Shown one piece after another: positions 8,021 to 16,855 of a stretch of DNA of 64,000 nucleotides. The stretch's first letter is position 1. Each line of letters opens with the position of its first letter. Source of the DNA: Paractinoplanes aksuensis (lineage in GTDB: Bacteria; Actinomycetota; Actinomycetes; Mycobacteriales; Micromonosporaceae); NCBI RefSeq assembly GCF_024137025.1, contig NZ_JAMYJR010000031.1, forward strand, positions 62,001-126,000, in the 5' to 3' direction. The notes below the pieces were generated by a model that saw only the letters and a program-made list of their open reading frames with translations, was not told the DNA's origin and did not search any database. The position numbers were made by a program, and so were the translations under genes.

Positions 8021-9337
8021 GTGAACAAGCGGCTACCCCATGCCCTTTTTGCCCTAGCAACAGCCACTTTGTTGATGACAGCCTGCACTCCCGCTCCCAA
8101 GGAAACGAAGATCGCCGATCCGGGCACAGAGGTCTCCGGCTCGGTCGAGTTGTGGCACTTCTTCACCGAGCGCGAGGCCGACGCCATCGACCAGGTGATC
8201 AAGGATTTCGAGAAGGACCATCCGAAGATCCAGGTGACGATCAAGTCGGGGCAGGACGACTCCAAGGTCACCCAGGCCATCGGGGCCGGGAACGGGCCGG
8301 ACGTCGGGCTCTCGTACTCGACCGACATCGTCGGCAAGTTCTGCTCGTCGGGCGCGTGGGTCGACCTCAAGCAGTACATCGACCGCGACAAAGTGGACCT
8401 GAATCAGCTCAACGCGACCACGCGCTCGTACACCGAGTTCGACGGCAAGCGCTGCGCCATGCCGTTCCTGGCCGACGCGTACGGCATGTTCTACAACAAG
8501 GACCTGTTCGCCAAAGCCGGTCTGAGCGGACCGCCCAAGACGCTCGACGAACTCACCGCGTACGCCAAGAAATTGACTGTCAAGAATGCCGACGGCTCGC
8601 TGAAGACCGTCGGGTTCCTGCCGCTCTACGACTTCTACGAGAACGCGGCCTCGCACCTGGCCCCGGCCGTGGGCGCGAAGTGGCTCACCGACGACGGCAA
8701 GTCGGCGGTCGGCACCGACCCGGCCTGGAAGACGCTGATCACCTGGCAGAAGCAGCTGGTCGACTGGTACGGCTACGACAATTTGCAGAAGTTCCGGGCC
8801 GGTCTGGGCGACGAATACAGCGCCGACAACGCGTTCCAGAAGGGTCAGGTGGCGATCAACATCGACGCCGAGTACCGGCTCGCTTTCGTCAAGGACCAGG
8901 CCCCGAATCTGAAGTACGGGGTAGCGCCCATCCCGACCAGCGACCCGGCCCACTACGGCGGCGGTTACGTCACCGGCAACATTCTGGGCATCAGCAAGAA
9001 CGCCAAGAACCCCGAGGCGGCCTGGGAGCTCATCAAATACCTGACCACCAACGACCAGGCGGTCATCAAACTCTCGGGGCTGCTGAAGAACATCCCGACC
9101 ACGACGGCGTCGATCGCTGATCCGGGGCTGAACTCGGATGCCGACTTCAAGACGTTCATAGACATCTTCAACAACCCGAACTCGTCGACTACGCCGCCGT
9201 CCGCTTCGGGGCCGGCCTATCAGGAGACGTTCGGGCAGTTCCTCAACAGCTACCAGGCCGGCAAGGTCAAGGATCTCGACAAGGGTCTGACCGACGCCGA
9301 CAAGCAGGTCAACAGCGTCATGACGCTGGGCGGCTGA
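8021..9337 (+). CDS. csnE: ABC transporter sugar-binding lipoprotein (CsnE-type)
   Basis: 438 residues, family 1 extracellular solute-binding protein. A lipoprotein signal ends at Cys22 (LMTAC), anchoring it to the outer face of the membrane. The mature part carries the usual signature of this family (GNGPDVGLSYSTD, FNKDLFA-like YNKDLFAKAG, and the GGGYVTGNILGI lobe). GTG start with AGAGG upstream. Followed 4 bp later by the first permease. By position it should bind chitosan or glucosamine oligosaccharides. No ATPase is encoded in the operon, so a shared MsiK-type ATPase is likely. Confidence 0.9.
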   Translation: MNKRLPHALFALATATLLMTACTPAPKETKIADPGTEVSGSVELWHFFTEREADAIDQVIKDFEKDHPKIQVTIKSGQDDSKVTQAIGAGNGPDVGLSYSTDIVGKFCSSGAWVDLKQYIDRDKVDLNQLNATTRSYTEFDGKRCAMPFLADAYGMFYNKDLFAKAGLSGPPKTLDELTAYAKKLTVKNADGSLKTVGFLPLYDFYENAASHLAPAVGAKWLTDDGKSAVGTDPAWKTLITWQKQLVDWYGYDNLQKFRAGLGDEYSADNAFQKGQVAINIDAEYRLAFVKDQAPNLKYGVAPIPTSDPAHYGGGYVTGNILGISKNAKNPEAAWELIKYLTTNDQAVIKLSGLLKNIPTTTASIADPGLNSDADFKTFIDIFNNPNSSTTPPSASGPAYQETFGQFLNSYQAGKVKDLDKGLTDADKQVNSVMTLGG

Positions 9338-9341
9338 CAGC

Positions 9342-10280
9342 ATGACAGCCAAACCCTTGGGCGTACGGGTAAGAAAAGGTGCGACGACACTGTCGTTCCT
9401 CGCGCCCGCGCTGATCGGCATCGCGGTGTTCTTCCTCTACCCCCTGGGTTCGGCGGTCTACTTCTCGTTCACGAAGTTCGACCTGCTCTCGGTCCCGGAA
9501 TGGGTGGGGCTGGACAACTACCGGCGAATGGCCGACGACCCGTTCCTGCTGCAGTCGATCCGCAACACGCTGTGGATGGTGGTGGTCTTCGTCCCGGTCC
9601 GGATCATCGGGGCGATCGGGCTGTCGATGCTGCTCACCCAGTTGCGCCGGGGCACCGGGTTCTTCCGGACGCTGTTCTATCTGCCCGCCCTGGTGCCGCC
9701 GGTGGCCGCCACCATCGCGTTCGTCTACCTGCTCAAACCGGGCACCGGGCCGGTCAACCACTTCCTGTCGACGATCGGCATCGAGGGCCCGCTCTGGTTC
9801 AACTCGCCGACCTGGGCCAAGCCGTCGCTGGTGCTGCTCGGCCTGTGGGCCATCGGCGACCTGATGGTGATCTTCCTGGCCGCCGTGCTGGGCGTGCCGG
9901 CCAGCCTGTACGAGGCCGCGTCGCTGGACGGCGCCAACGCCTGGCAGCGGTTCCGGTCGATCACGCTGCCGACGATCCGGCCGGTGGTGCTGTTCGCGGC
10001 GGTCACCGGCGTGATCTACACGTTGCAGTACTTCGACCAGGCGGCGGTGGCCGGCTCGATCGCCAGCGGGCAGGCCACCGTCGGCGGCGGGATCTCGTCG
10101 AACTTCGGCTTTCCCGAGGGCTCGACGTTCACGTACCCGCTCTGGCTCTACACCGTCGGTTTCCGGTACAGCGCCCTCGGCTACGCGAACGCGCTGGCCA
10201 TCGGGCTCTTCGTGGTCGCGCTGGCGGTCACGCTGATCCTGCTGCGCCGGGCCAAGGCCTTCTCGGGGGAGGAACAGTGA
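9342..10280 (+). CDS. csnF: ABC sugar transporter permease 1
   Basis: 312 residues, MalF-like permease with about six transmembrane helices (first at about 18-38). The cytoplasmic EAA loop, which contacts the ATPase, is near residues 187-205 (YEAASLDGANAWQRFRSITLP). Its stop overlaps the next gene's GTG by 4 bp. It forms the channel with the downstream MalG-like permease for uptake of oligosaccharides released by the chitosanase. Confidence 0.92.
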   Translation: MTAKPLGVRVRKGATTLSFLAPALIGIAVFFLYPLGSAVYFSFTKFDLLSVPEWVGLDNYRRMADDPFLLQSIRNTLWMVVVFVPVRIIGAIGLSMLLTQLRRGTGFFRTLFYLPALVPPVAATIAFVYLLKPGTGPVNHFLSTIGIEGPLWFNSPTWAKPSLVLLGLWAIGDLMVIFLAAVLGVPASLYEAASLDGANAWQRFRSITLPTIRPVVLFAAVTGVIYTLQYFDQAAVAGSIASGQATVGGGISSNFGFPEGSTFTYPLWLYTVGFRYSALGYANALAIGLFVVALAVTLILLRRAKAFSGEEQ

Positions 10281-11161
10281 CAGCCGTCCTCGACCAGCCG
10301 TCGGTGCTGACAGCGCCGGCGCCGGATCGGAAGTACCAGCGGCAGCGCCGGCTCGCCTGGATCGGCAAGCACAGCATCGCGATCGCGCTGGGCATCATGT
10401 TCGTGACGCCGGTCGTCTACCTCGTGCTGCTCTCGCTGATGACCAGCGATCAGGCGCTGACCGCGGATTACTGGCCCAACACGTGGCATCCGGAGAATTA
10501 CGTCCGCGTTTTCCAGGTCACCCCGCTGCCGCACTATTTGCTCAACACGGTGGTCTATGCGGTGTCGTCGACGGTGCTCGTGCTGCTGTCGAGCGTACCG
10601 GCGGCGTACGCGCTGGCGAAGTTGAAGTTCCGCGGCAGCAACGCGCTGTTCCTGCTCGTGATCTGCGTGATGATGCTGCCGCCGCAGGTCGTCACCGTGC
10701 CGCTGTATCTGATGTGGGCCAACGCCGGCCTGACCGGATCGCTGTGGCCGCTGATCATCCCGGCCCTGTTCGGCGACGCGTTCTGCATCTTCCTGCTGCG
10801 CCAGTTCCTGCTGACCATTCCGAGCGAGTATCTGGACGCGGCCCGGGTCGACGGTTGCGGCGAATGGCGCACGCTGCTGCGGGTGGTGCTGCCTATGGCC
10901 CGCCCGGGCATCGCGGCGGCCGGGCTGTTCCAATTCTTCTACTGCTGGAACGACTATTACGGTCCACTGCTCTATACCAGCGAGAATGAGAGTTCGTGGA
11001 CGCTCTCGCTCGGGCTGGCTTCGTTCCACAGTGTCCACCACGTCGACTGGAATCTGGTCACGGCAGCAACGGTGCTGGCGATGGCCCCGCTCATCGTCAT
11101 TTTCTTCTTCGCTCAGCGTGCCTTCGTCCAGGGCATCACATTGACGGGATTCAAGGGTTGA
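10277..11161 (+). CDS. csnG: ABC sugar transporter permease 2
   Basis: 294 residues, MalG-like permease with about six membrane segments and the EAA loop YLDAARVDGCGEWRTLLRVVLP. GTG at 10277 overlaps the previous stop (GTGA). Reading the frame further upstream gives only an out-of-frame shadow of csnF. The C-terminus QGITLTGFKG is typical of the family. The stop overlaps the TTG start of the GH4 gene. Confidence 0.92.
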   Translation: MTAVLDQPSVLTAPAPDRKYQRQRRLAWIGKHSIAIALGIMFVTPVVYLVLLSLMTSDQALTADYWPNTWHPENYVRVFQVTPLPHYLLNTVVYAVSSTVLVLLSSVPAAYALAKLKFRGSNALFLLVICVMMLPPQVVTVPLYLMWANAGLTGSLWPLIIPALFGDAFCIFLLRQFLLTIPSEYLDAARVDGCGEWRTLLRVVLPMARPGIAAAGLFQFFYCWNDYYGPLLYTSENESSWTLSLGLASFHSVHHVDWNLVTAATVLAMAPLIVIFFFAQRAFVQGITLTGFKG

Positions 11162-12414
11162 AAATCGCAGTCATCGGCGGTGGGTCCACTTACACGCCGG
11201 AACTGGTCGACGGGTTCGCCCGGCTCGGCTCGATGGTCACCGAACTGGTGCTGATCGACCCGGTGGCCGACCGGCTCGAGGTCGTAGGCGCGTTCTCCGC
11301 GCGCATCCTGGAGCACTACGGCCACCTGGCCAAGATCTGGTGGACCACCGACCTCGACGCCGGCGTGACCGACGCCGACGTGGCGGTCATCCAGTTGCGG
11401 GTGGGCGGTCAGCAGGCCCGGATCGCCGACGAGACGTTCCCGCTCGACTGCGGCTGCGTGGGTCAGGAGACGACGGGCGCGGGCGGTCTGGCCAAGGCAT
11501 TGCGTACGGTGCCGGTCGTGCTCGACGTGGCCGCGCGGATCAGGAAGAGGGCCAAGCCGGGCGCGTGGATCGTCGACTTCACGAACCCGGTCGGCATCGT
11601 GACGCGGGCGTTGCTCGACGCCAACCACCGCGCGGTCGGGCTGTGCAACGTGGCGATCGGCTTCCAGCGCCGGTTCGCGGCCCACCTCGGGGTCGAGCCG
11701 TCGGCGGTCACCCTCGAACACGTCGGGCTCAACCACCTGACCTGGGAGCGGGCGGCCTATGTGGACGGCGTCGACCGGCTGCCGTCGCTGCTGGAGAACC
11801 ATCTGCCCGAGCTGGCGGCCGAGGTCGACCTGCCCGAACAGGTGCTGCGGACACTCGGCAACGTGCCGTCCTACTACCTGTCGTACTTCTATGCCCACGA
11901 CCGGCACGTCCGTGAGCTGCTGAACGGGCCGACGCGCGGGCAGCGGGTGGCCGAGATCGAGGCGACCCTGCTCGAGATGTACCGCGATGTCGCGTTGGTC
12001 GAGAAGCCGGCGCTGCTCGGCGAGCGCGGGGGCGCCTACTACTCGGAGGCCGCGGTCGGACTCATCGCCTCGCTGCACGGGTTCGACGACCGGGCCGTGC
12101 ACTCGGTCAACGTACGCAATGAAGGAACTTTGCCGTTCTTGCCGGACGACGCGGTCATCGAGGTGTCGGCCCGCGCCACGCCGAACGGTCCCGAGGTGCT
12201 GCCGCTCAACCCCCTGCCACCCGACCTGGCCGGTCTGGTCGCGCACGTCTGGGGGTACGAGGAACTGGCGCTCGACGCCGCGCTGCGGGGCGGTCGCGAA
12301 CGGGTGTATCACGCCCTGCTCGCGCACCCGCTGATCGGGCAGCACGAGAAGGCTTCCGTACTGGCCGACCGGTTGATCGCCAGCGGCCGGGCCCACCTCG
12401 CGTGGGCGCGATGA
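11158..12414 (+). CDS. csnH: GH4-family glycosidase (CsnH-type)
   Basis: 418 residues. GH4 enzymes cleave glycosides by an NAD- and metal-dependent redox mechanism. The N-terminus KIAVIGGGSTYTPELVDGF is the NAD-binding signature. Cys163 (GLCNVAIGF) and His193 (GLNH) fit the metal ligands, and CVGQETTGAGG near 100 is conserved. The start is TTG at 11158, overlapping the permease stop as TTGA; it places the family N-terminus exactly. Inside the csn operon it should process imported glucosamine disaccharides, perhaps after phosphorylation by the next gene's product. That order is inferred. Confidence 0.9.
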   Translation: MKIAVIGGGSTYTPELVDGFARLGSMVTELVLIDPVADRLEVVGAFSARILEHYGHLAKIWWTTDLDAGVTDADVAVIQLRVGGQQARIADETFPLDCGCVGQETTGAGGLAKALRTVPVVLDVAARIRKRAKPGAWIVDFTNPVGIVTRALLDANHRAVGLCNVAIGFQRRFAAHLGVEPSAVTLEHVGLNHLTWERAAYVDGVDRLPSLLENHLPELAAEVDLPEQVLRTLGNVPSYYLSYFYAHDRHVRELLNGPTRGQRVAEIEATLLEMYRDVALVEKPALLGERGGAYYSEAAVGLIASLHGFDDRAVHSVNVRNEGTLPFLPDDAVIEVSARATPNGPEVLPLNPLPPDLAGLVAHVWGYEELALDAALRGGRERVYHALLAHPLIGQHEKASVLADRLIASGRAHLAWAR

Positions 12415-13406
12415 GAGCGCTCTATCTGGCCATAGACGGCGGCAACTCCAAGACGGACGTGGTGCTGGGCACCGCCGACGGCGAGGTGCTGGCGTCGGTC
12501 CGGGGCGGCACGTCCTCACCCCACAACATCGGCCTTTCCGGTACGGTCCGCGTCCTCGACCAACTCGTCAGCGCGGCCCGCATCCAGGCCGGACTGGCGG
12601 CGGAGCCGACGATCGACGTGGTCGCGGCCTACCTCGCCGGGGCCGATCTGCCGGCCGAGGTCGCCGAATTGCAGACGGCGTTGTCCGGGCAGTCGTGGGC
12701 GCGGCGCACCATCGTGGACAACGACTGCTTCGCGCTGCTGCGCTCGGGCACGGCCATGCCGGACGCGGTCACCGTGGTCTGCGGGGCCGGGAACAACTGC
12801 GTGGGGCGGACGGCCGACGGGCGTACGGCCCGGTTCGTCGCCCTGGGCCCGATCTCCGGCGACTGGGGTGGCGGGCACGACCTGGCCGATCACACGCTGC
12901 GCCTGGCCGCGCGGGGCGAGGACGGGCGGGGGCGGCCGACGACGCTGAGTGCCGCGGTGGCCGCGTACTTCGAGCGGCCGACGGTGGAGGCGGTGTCCAT
13001 CGCGCTGCACACGGGCCAGATCGACCGGGACAAAATTCCGGAGTTGTCGTATCTGTTGTTCGAGGTGGCCGCGGGCGGTGACGAGGTGGCGGGCGAGCTG
13101 ATCACCCGGCAGGCCGACGAGATACTGGGGCAGCACCGGGTGGCGGCCGGGCGGCTGGGGCTGCTCGATCGGCCGCACGCGCTGGTGCTGGGCGGAAGCG
13201 TGCTGCGGGCCCGGCATCCCCAGCTGCACGATCAGGTGGTGGCCGGGGCTCGGCGGCAGGCGCCACGGGTGGAGATCTCGGTGCCGGTCGATCCGCCGAT
13301 CACCGGCGCGGCCCTATTGGCCCTGGACTCGCTGGGGCCGACGCCCGCCGCCGTGGAGGCGAGGCTGCGGGCCGGCCTGGCCCCACCGCTCGCGGAAGCG
13401 GCTTGA
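12411..13406 (+). CDS. csnK: BadF/BadG-type glucosamine or N-acetylglucosamine kinase
   Basis: 331 residues, ASKHA-fold sugar kinase. The phosphate-1 motif is DGGNSKTD at residues 9-16; NDCFALLRSG, GAGNNCVG and a Gly-rich GDWGGGHDLA segment follow. The ATG at 12411 overlaps the GH4 stop (ATGA), the last of a chain of such overlaps. Homologues in the equivalent Streptomyces locus are glucosamine kinases, so the product probably makes glucosamine 6-phosphate from chitosan-derived sugar. Whether it prefers glucosamine or GlcNAc cannot be read from the sequence. Confidence 0.88.
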   Translation: MRALYLAIDGGNSKTDVVLGTADGEVLASVRGGTSSPHNIGLSGTVRVLDQLVSAARIQAGLAAEPTIDVVAAYLAGADLPAEVAELQTALSGQSWARRTIVDNDCFALLRSGTAMPDAVTVVCGAGNNCVGRTADGRTARFVALGPISGDWGGGHDLADHTLRLAARGEDGRGRPTTLSAAVAAYFERPTVEAVSIALHTGQIDRDKIPELSYLLFEVAAGGDEVAGELITRQADEILGQHRVAAGRLGLLDRPHALVLGGSVLRARHPQLHDQVVAGARRQAPRVEISVPVDPPITGAALLALDSLGPTPAAVEARLRAGLAPPLAEAA

Positions 13407-13407
13407 T

Positions 13408-14583
13408 TCAGCGGCGACTCAGGATAAGGAGCTCGGCTATCGCGGCCAGGACCATGGCTGCGACCAGCGAGACGACACCGCCCACCAGGGCATAGACCAG
13501 CAGGACGAGCGGCGCGACGAACCCGATGTAGGTCGCGCCGGCCAGCGGCCGGTTGTGCGCCCGCAACCGGCCCAGGGCGGTGCCCAGCGGCTCGGGCAGC
13601 ATCCGCTTCATCGCGACCAGCACACCCACCACGATCAGCACGCCGACCAGCCCGGCCCACACCCGCGAGATGCCCTCGCTGGTCAACGTCATGAACCCGG
13701 CCATGACCCCGGTGATCAGCGTCGCGTTGGCGCCGTAGAGCACCCCGCGCCGCACCGCCTCGGCCGACGGCCCGGACGGGTCGAGCACCGGCCCCGACGG
13801 CCGGCTGATCGCGGGCTCCTCGGTCCAGCTGTTCGAACCCCGCGTCGGCTCCTCGACCGGATCGGGCCGATCGGGCGCCGGATATTTACGCGGGAACGGC
13901 TCGGGATAGTCCCCGACCTGCTCCTCGCGGGCCTCGGGCTCACTCTGGGCGGGCAGTGCGGCCTCGTCGGCCAGCGACTCGAGGGCCTTGGCCCAGCGCC
14001 GCCGCTCGAACCGCACGATCCCCATGTCGTGCTGGGCGTCCCCGATCCCCGAATCAAGATCCAAGGCTTGCGCGTACGCCCGTTGGGCCAGATCGAAGAG
14101 CCGCAGCCGGGCCGCCACGACCGCCAGCACCAGGTGGGCCTCGGCCTCGTCGGGCGCGACGCGAACGGCGTTCCAGGCCGCGTTCAGCGCCTCTTGCCCG
14201 TTGCGCGACTCGCTGAGCAGGGCGGCGCCGGTCCGCTGGGCGTAGGCGTCGGCCGGCCACTGACGCAGGATGTCGTTGGCGACCCGGGCCGCGTCGGCGT
14301 ACTGCCGGCTGTCGGTGAGAGCCATGGCCCGTACGACCAGGTTGGTGATCGCCTCGGGCGAGGCCGCGACAGCCTGGTCGGCCGCGCGCAACGCCTCACC
14401 CGGCTGCTCGGCCGCGAGGTGGATGCGGGCCAGCGTGGCCAGCAGGCTGGACTCCCCGGGCGCGGTGGTCAGCCCCGCAGCAACCTCCTGGGCCGCCTCG
14501 TCGTACCGCCCAAGATCGGCGAGCAGGAGCGCACGCTGGCGGTACTCCTCGGGGGTGGTCTCTGGTTCCAGGGGCGCGGCCAC
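13408..14583 (-). CDS. TPR-repeat membrane protein
   Basis: About 391 residues. The N-terminal half consists of tetratricopeptide-like helix pairs (RALLLADLGRYDEAAQEVAAG, then LARIHLAAEQPGEALRAADQAV and further copies to about residue 185). A charged/proline linker follows, then four hydrophobic helices in the last 150 residues. It is probably a membrane-bound scaffold. GTG 14583 (VAAPLEPE) is preferred; a TTG at 14655 would add 24 residues. Convergent with csnK, with stops almost touching. Confidence 0.75.
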   Translation of the reverse strand: MAAPLEPETTPEEYRQRALLLADLGRYDEAAQEVAAGLTTAPGESSLLATLARIHLAAEQPGEALRAADQAVAASPEAITNLVVRAMALTDSRQYADAARVANDILRQWPADAYAQRTGAALLSESRNGQEALNAAWNAVRVAPDEAEAHLVLAVVAARLRLFDLAQRAYAQALDLDSGIGDAQHDMGIVRFERRRWAKALESLADEAALPAQSEPEAREEQVGDYPEPFPRKYPAPDRPDPVEEPTRGSNSWTEEPAISRPSGPVLDPSGPSAEAVRRGVLYGANATLITGVMAGFMTLTSEGISRVWAGLVGVLIVVGVLVAMKRMLPEPLGTALGRLRAHNRPLAGATYIGFVAPLVLLVYALVGGVVSLVAAMVLAAIAELLILSRR

Positions 14584-14681
14584 ACTTCGAGCGTAGGCGG
14601 TATCACGAAACGCCGCGGTCCGGGGCCAACCAACCCCCTTACCGCCCCACCTCAAACCCGGGCGATCAGGACGCTACTTAC

Positions 14682-15155
14682 TCAGGCGGCGGCGATCAAG
14701 GCGATCGCGGTTGCGGCCAGGCCCTCGCCGCGGCCGGTCAGCCCGAGCCCGTCGGTGGTGGTGCCCGAGACGGTGACCGGCGCACCCACAGCAGCCGACA
14801 GCACCTCCTGCGCCTCGGCCCGCCGCTTGCCGATCTTGGGATGGTTCCCGATCACCTGAATCGACACGTTCACGATCTCGAACGACGCCGCCCGCACCAG
14901 CCGCGCGGTCTCGGTCAGCAGCGCGACCCCCGACGCCCCCGCCCACTCCGGCCGCGAAGTGCCGAAGTTGCTGCCCAGATCGCCCAGCCCCGACGCCCCG
15001 AACAACGCGTCGCAGGCAGCGTGGGCAGCCACGTCAGCGTCCGAGTGCCCGGCCAGCCCAACCTCGTCGGGCCAGAGCAACCCCGCCACCCAGCAGGCCC
15101 GCCCCGCCTCGAAGGCGTGCACATCAGTCCCGATCCCGACCCGCTGATTGATCAC
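14682..15155 (-). CDS. ispF: 2-C-methyl-D-erythritol 2,4-cyclodiphosphate synthase
   Basis: 157 residues, usual length. Makes the cyclic diphosphate of the MEP isoprenoid pathway. Motifs: GIGTDVHAF near the N-terminus with Asp/His metal ligands, [19 protein letters not shown] carrying the third zinc ligand, and the C-terminal [14 protein letters not shown]. Downstream of ispD and carD, as in other actinobacteria, but separated from ispD by about 470 bp of repeat-rich sequence. Confidence 0.96.
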   Translation of the reverse strand: MINQRVGIGTDVHAFEAGRACWVAGLLWPDEVGLAGHSDADVAAHAACDALFGASGLGDLGSNFGTSRPEWAGASGVALLTETARLVRAASFEIVNVSIQVIGNHPKIGKRRAEAQEVLSAAVGAPVTVSGTTTDGLGLTGRGEGLAATAIALIAAA

Positions 15156-15265
15156 CCGGCCAGGCTACTGGCCGACTTCCTGATCATGCGGGGGTCCACC
15201 GCCTCCCCCGCCCACCCAAGGGACGTGGGCGGACGCTACGCGAAAATTCGGAGGACCCGCTGTCG

Positions 15266-15298
15266 TTGTCCACAGGCACCCCGGGCCCGTTGTCCACA
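15266..15298. promoter_or_regulatory. Pair of DnaA boxes
   Basis: TTGTCCACA occurs twice in the same orientation, 24 bp apart. This is the form preferred by high-GC actinobacterial DnaA. An imperfect third copy (ATGTCCACG) lies near 15379. Confidence 0.5.
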
Positions 15299-15455
15299 GG
15301 GCGCGACCGGCGCCGTTCCGCGTGCGCACGCGAGCGTCAGGGCGCGACCGATGGCGCCCCGCCCGCGCTTGCAGCGCTGGATGTCCACGGTAGGCCCGCG
15401 GTCGACGTCATAGCTCGACCGGTGCGCCCCGCCCGCTCTTGCGGACGTCAGGGCC

Positions 15456-15572
15456 GGTGTCGCCCGGCGGGGATTGCGGGGCTTCAGGGCGCGGAAGGTG
15501 TCGCCCGGCGGGGACTGCGGGGCGTCAGGGCGCGGAAGGTGTCGCCCCGGCGGGGATTGCGGGGCGTCAGGT
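15456..15572. repeat. 41-bp tandem repeat, three copies
   Basis: Units begin GGTGTCGCCC at 15456, 15497 and 15538 and continue through CGGCGGGGATTGCGGGG and a CAGGGCGCGGAA tail. Copies 1 and 2 differ at two bases or so. Copy 3 has one extra C and ends early in the ispD terminal region. Confidence 0.85.
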
Positions 15573-15625
15573 GCTCGTGCGGCTCGGCAGGAGCGCGGCC
15601 ACGTCGCTCTGGCCGCGTGGGGCCG

Positions 15626-16339
15626 TCAGGGGAGCTTCAGCAGGGCTTCGGCCAGGATCAGGTCGAGGGGGCGGGTGATCTTCATGGCCAGCTCGGAGCC
15701 GGGGACGCAGGTGACCGGGAGGCCGGCCTTTTCGACCAGGCCGGCGTCGTCGGTGAGGGGGTCGGCGGCGGCCGCATGGGCGTCGGCCAGCACGCTGTGG
15801 CGGAAGCCCTGCGGGGTCTGGACGCTGCGCAGCACCGAGCGGTCGACCGTGCCCAGCACGGTCTCGTCGGGCGTGACCTCTTTGATGGTGTCGACCACGG
15901 GGAGCACGGGGATCACCGCGGGACGGCCCTCGCGTACGGCCGCGGCCACCGACTCGATCACGGCCGGTGGGGTGAGGGCGCGGGCGGCGTCGTGCACGAG
16001 CACGATGCCGACTTCGGGTGGCACGACGGCCAGGGCCCGGGCCACCGATTCCTGGCGTTCGGCCCCGCCGGCCACCACGGTGACCGGCGCGACCGATGCC
16101 AGCAGTGAACGCACCGCCTCGACCTCGGCCGCCGGAGCGGCCACCACGATGAGACGGACCGACGGAGAGGCCGCCACTCGGCGTACGGCATGCACGAGCA
16201 GCGACTCGCCGGCGAGCAGGCGCAGAGCTTTGGGCCCGCCCGGGCCGAGCCGCAGGCCGGCGCCTGCCGCCGGAACCAAGACCGCGACGTCACCGCGGGC
16301 ATTGAGCTTCGCGGTCACGTCGCGGTCCTGTGCGAACAC
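15626..16339 (-). CDS. ispD: 2-C-methyl-D-erythritol 4-phosphate cytidylyltransferase
   Basis: 237 residues. Transfers CMP to MEP in isoprenoid synthesis. Nucleotide-binding loop VPAAGAGLRLGPGGPKAL near residues 22-39, VHDAARALT near 110, and SVQTPQGFR near 175 are diagnostic. The start with the residues before VLVPAAG is approximate. It lies 30 bp after carD, so the two are probably co-transcribed. The same ispF-ispD-carD order is found in mycobacteria. Confidence 0.95.
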   Translation of the reverse strand: MFAQDRDVTAKLNARGDVAVLVPAAGAGLRLGPGGPKALRLLAGESLLVHAVRRVAASPSVRLIVVAAPAAEVEAVRSLLASVAPVTVVAGGAERQESVARALAVVPPEVGIVLVHDAARALTPPAVIESVAAAVREGRPAVIPVLPVVDTIKEVTPDETVLGTVDRSVLRSVQTPQGFRHSVLADAHAAAADPLTDDAGLVEKAGLPVTCVPGSELAMKITRPLDLILAEALLKLP

Positions 16340-16369
16340 ATTTTTTGTCGCGCCGAGGCTGGGGGTGGA

Positions 16370-16855
16370 TCAGGCCTCGGTGAGGACCTTGTCGAGGAGA
16401 ACCTCGGCTTCGTCCTTCGTGCTCTTTTCCGCCAGGGCAACCTCACCGACGAGGATGTCGCGAGCCTTCGCGAGCATGCGCTTCTCGCCGGCCGAGAGGC
16501 CACGCTCACGCTCACGACGCCAGAGGTCACGAACAACCTCGGCAACCTTGAGGGGGTTACCGGAAGCGAGCTTTTCGAGATTGGCCTTGTAACGCCGCGA
16601 CCAGTTCGTCGGCTCCTCGGTGTGCGGAGCGCGGAGGACGTCGAAGACCTTGCCCAGGCCTTCCTCGCCAACCACTTCGCGCACGCCGACGATCTCGGCG
16701 TTCTCAGCGGGCACCCGCACGGTCAGATCGCCCTGGGCGACACGCAGCACGAGATACTGCTTCGGTTCGCCCTTGATGACCCTTGTTTCGATTGCCTCGA
16801 TGAGTGCGGCCCCGTGGTGGGGGTAAACAACGGTCTCGCCGACACTGAAAACCAT
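16370..16855 (-). CDS. carD: CarD-family RNA polymerase-binding regulator
   Basis: 161 residues, usual length. The N-terminal Tudor-like RNA-polymerase-interaction domain ([22 protein letters not shown]) is followed by a basic helical DNA-binding domain with the conserved Trp ([13 protein letters not shown]). CarD stabilises the open promoter complex and is essential for rRNA control and stress tolerance in mycobacteria. AAAGGGG lies upstream of the ATG. First gene of the carD-ispD-ispF direction. Confidence 0.96.
   Translation of the reverse strand: MVFSVGETVVYPHHGAALIEAIETRVIKGEPKQYLVLRVAQGDLTVRVPAENAEIVGVREVVGEEGLGKVFDVLRAPHTEEPTNWSRRYKANLEKLASGNPLKVAEVVRDLWRRERERGLSAGEKRMLAKARDILVGEVALAEKSTKDEAEVLLDKVLTEA

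Larger units (their letters stand above)
15156..15625. other. 470-bp gap between ispD and ispF: DnaA boxes and tandem repeats
   Basis: No convincing gene. The left part has two perfect TTGTCCACA DnaA boxes (15266-15274 and 15290-15298). The right part has three copies of a 41-bp repeat (15456-15572). Between them GCGCCCCGCCCGC-CTTGC occurs twice (near 15353 and 15424). These two genes are usually adjacent or overlapping, so the insertion of this much sequence is notable. Confidence 0.6.

Noticed and set aside
9500-11161. Apparent 553-residue protein over the csn permeases
   Set aside because: The upstream half is a shadow of csnF; only 10277-11161 has permease features.
15456-15572. CRISPR array
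   Set aside because: The repeats are directly adjacent without unique spacers, and no cas gene is present.
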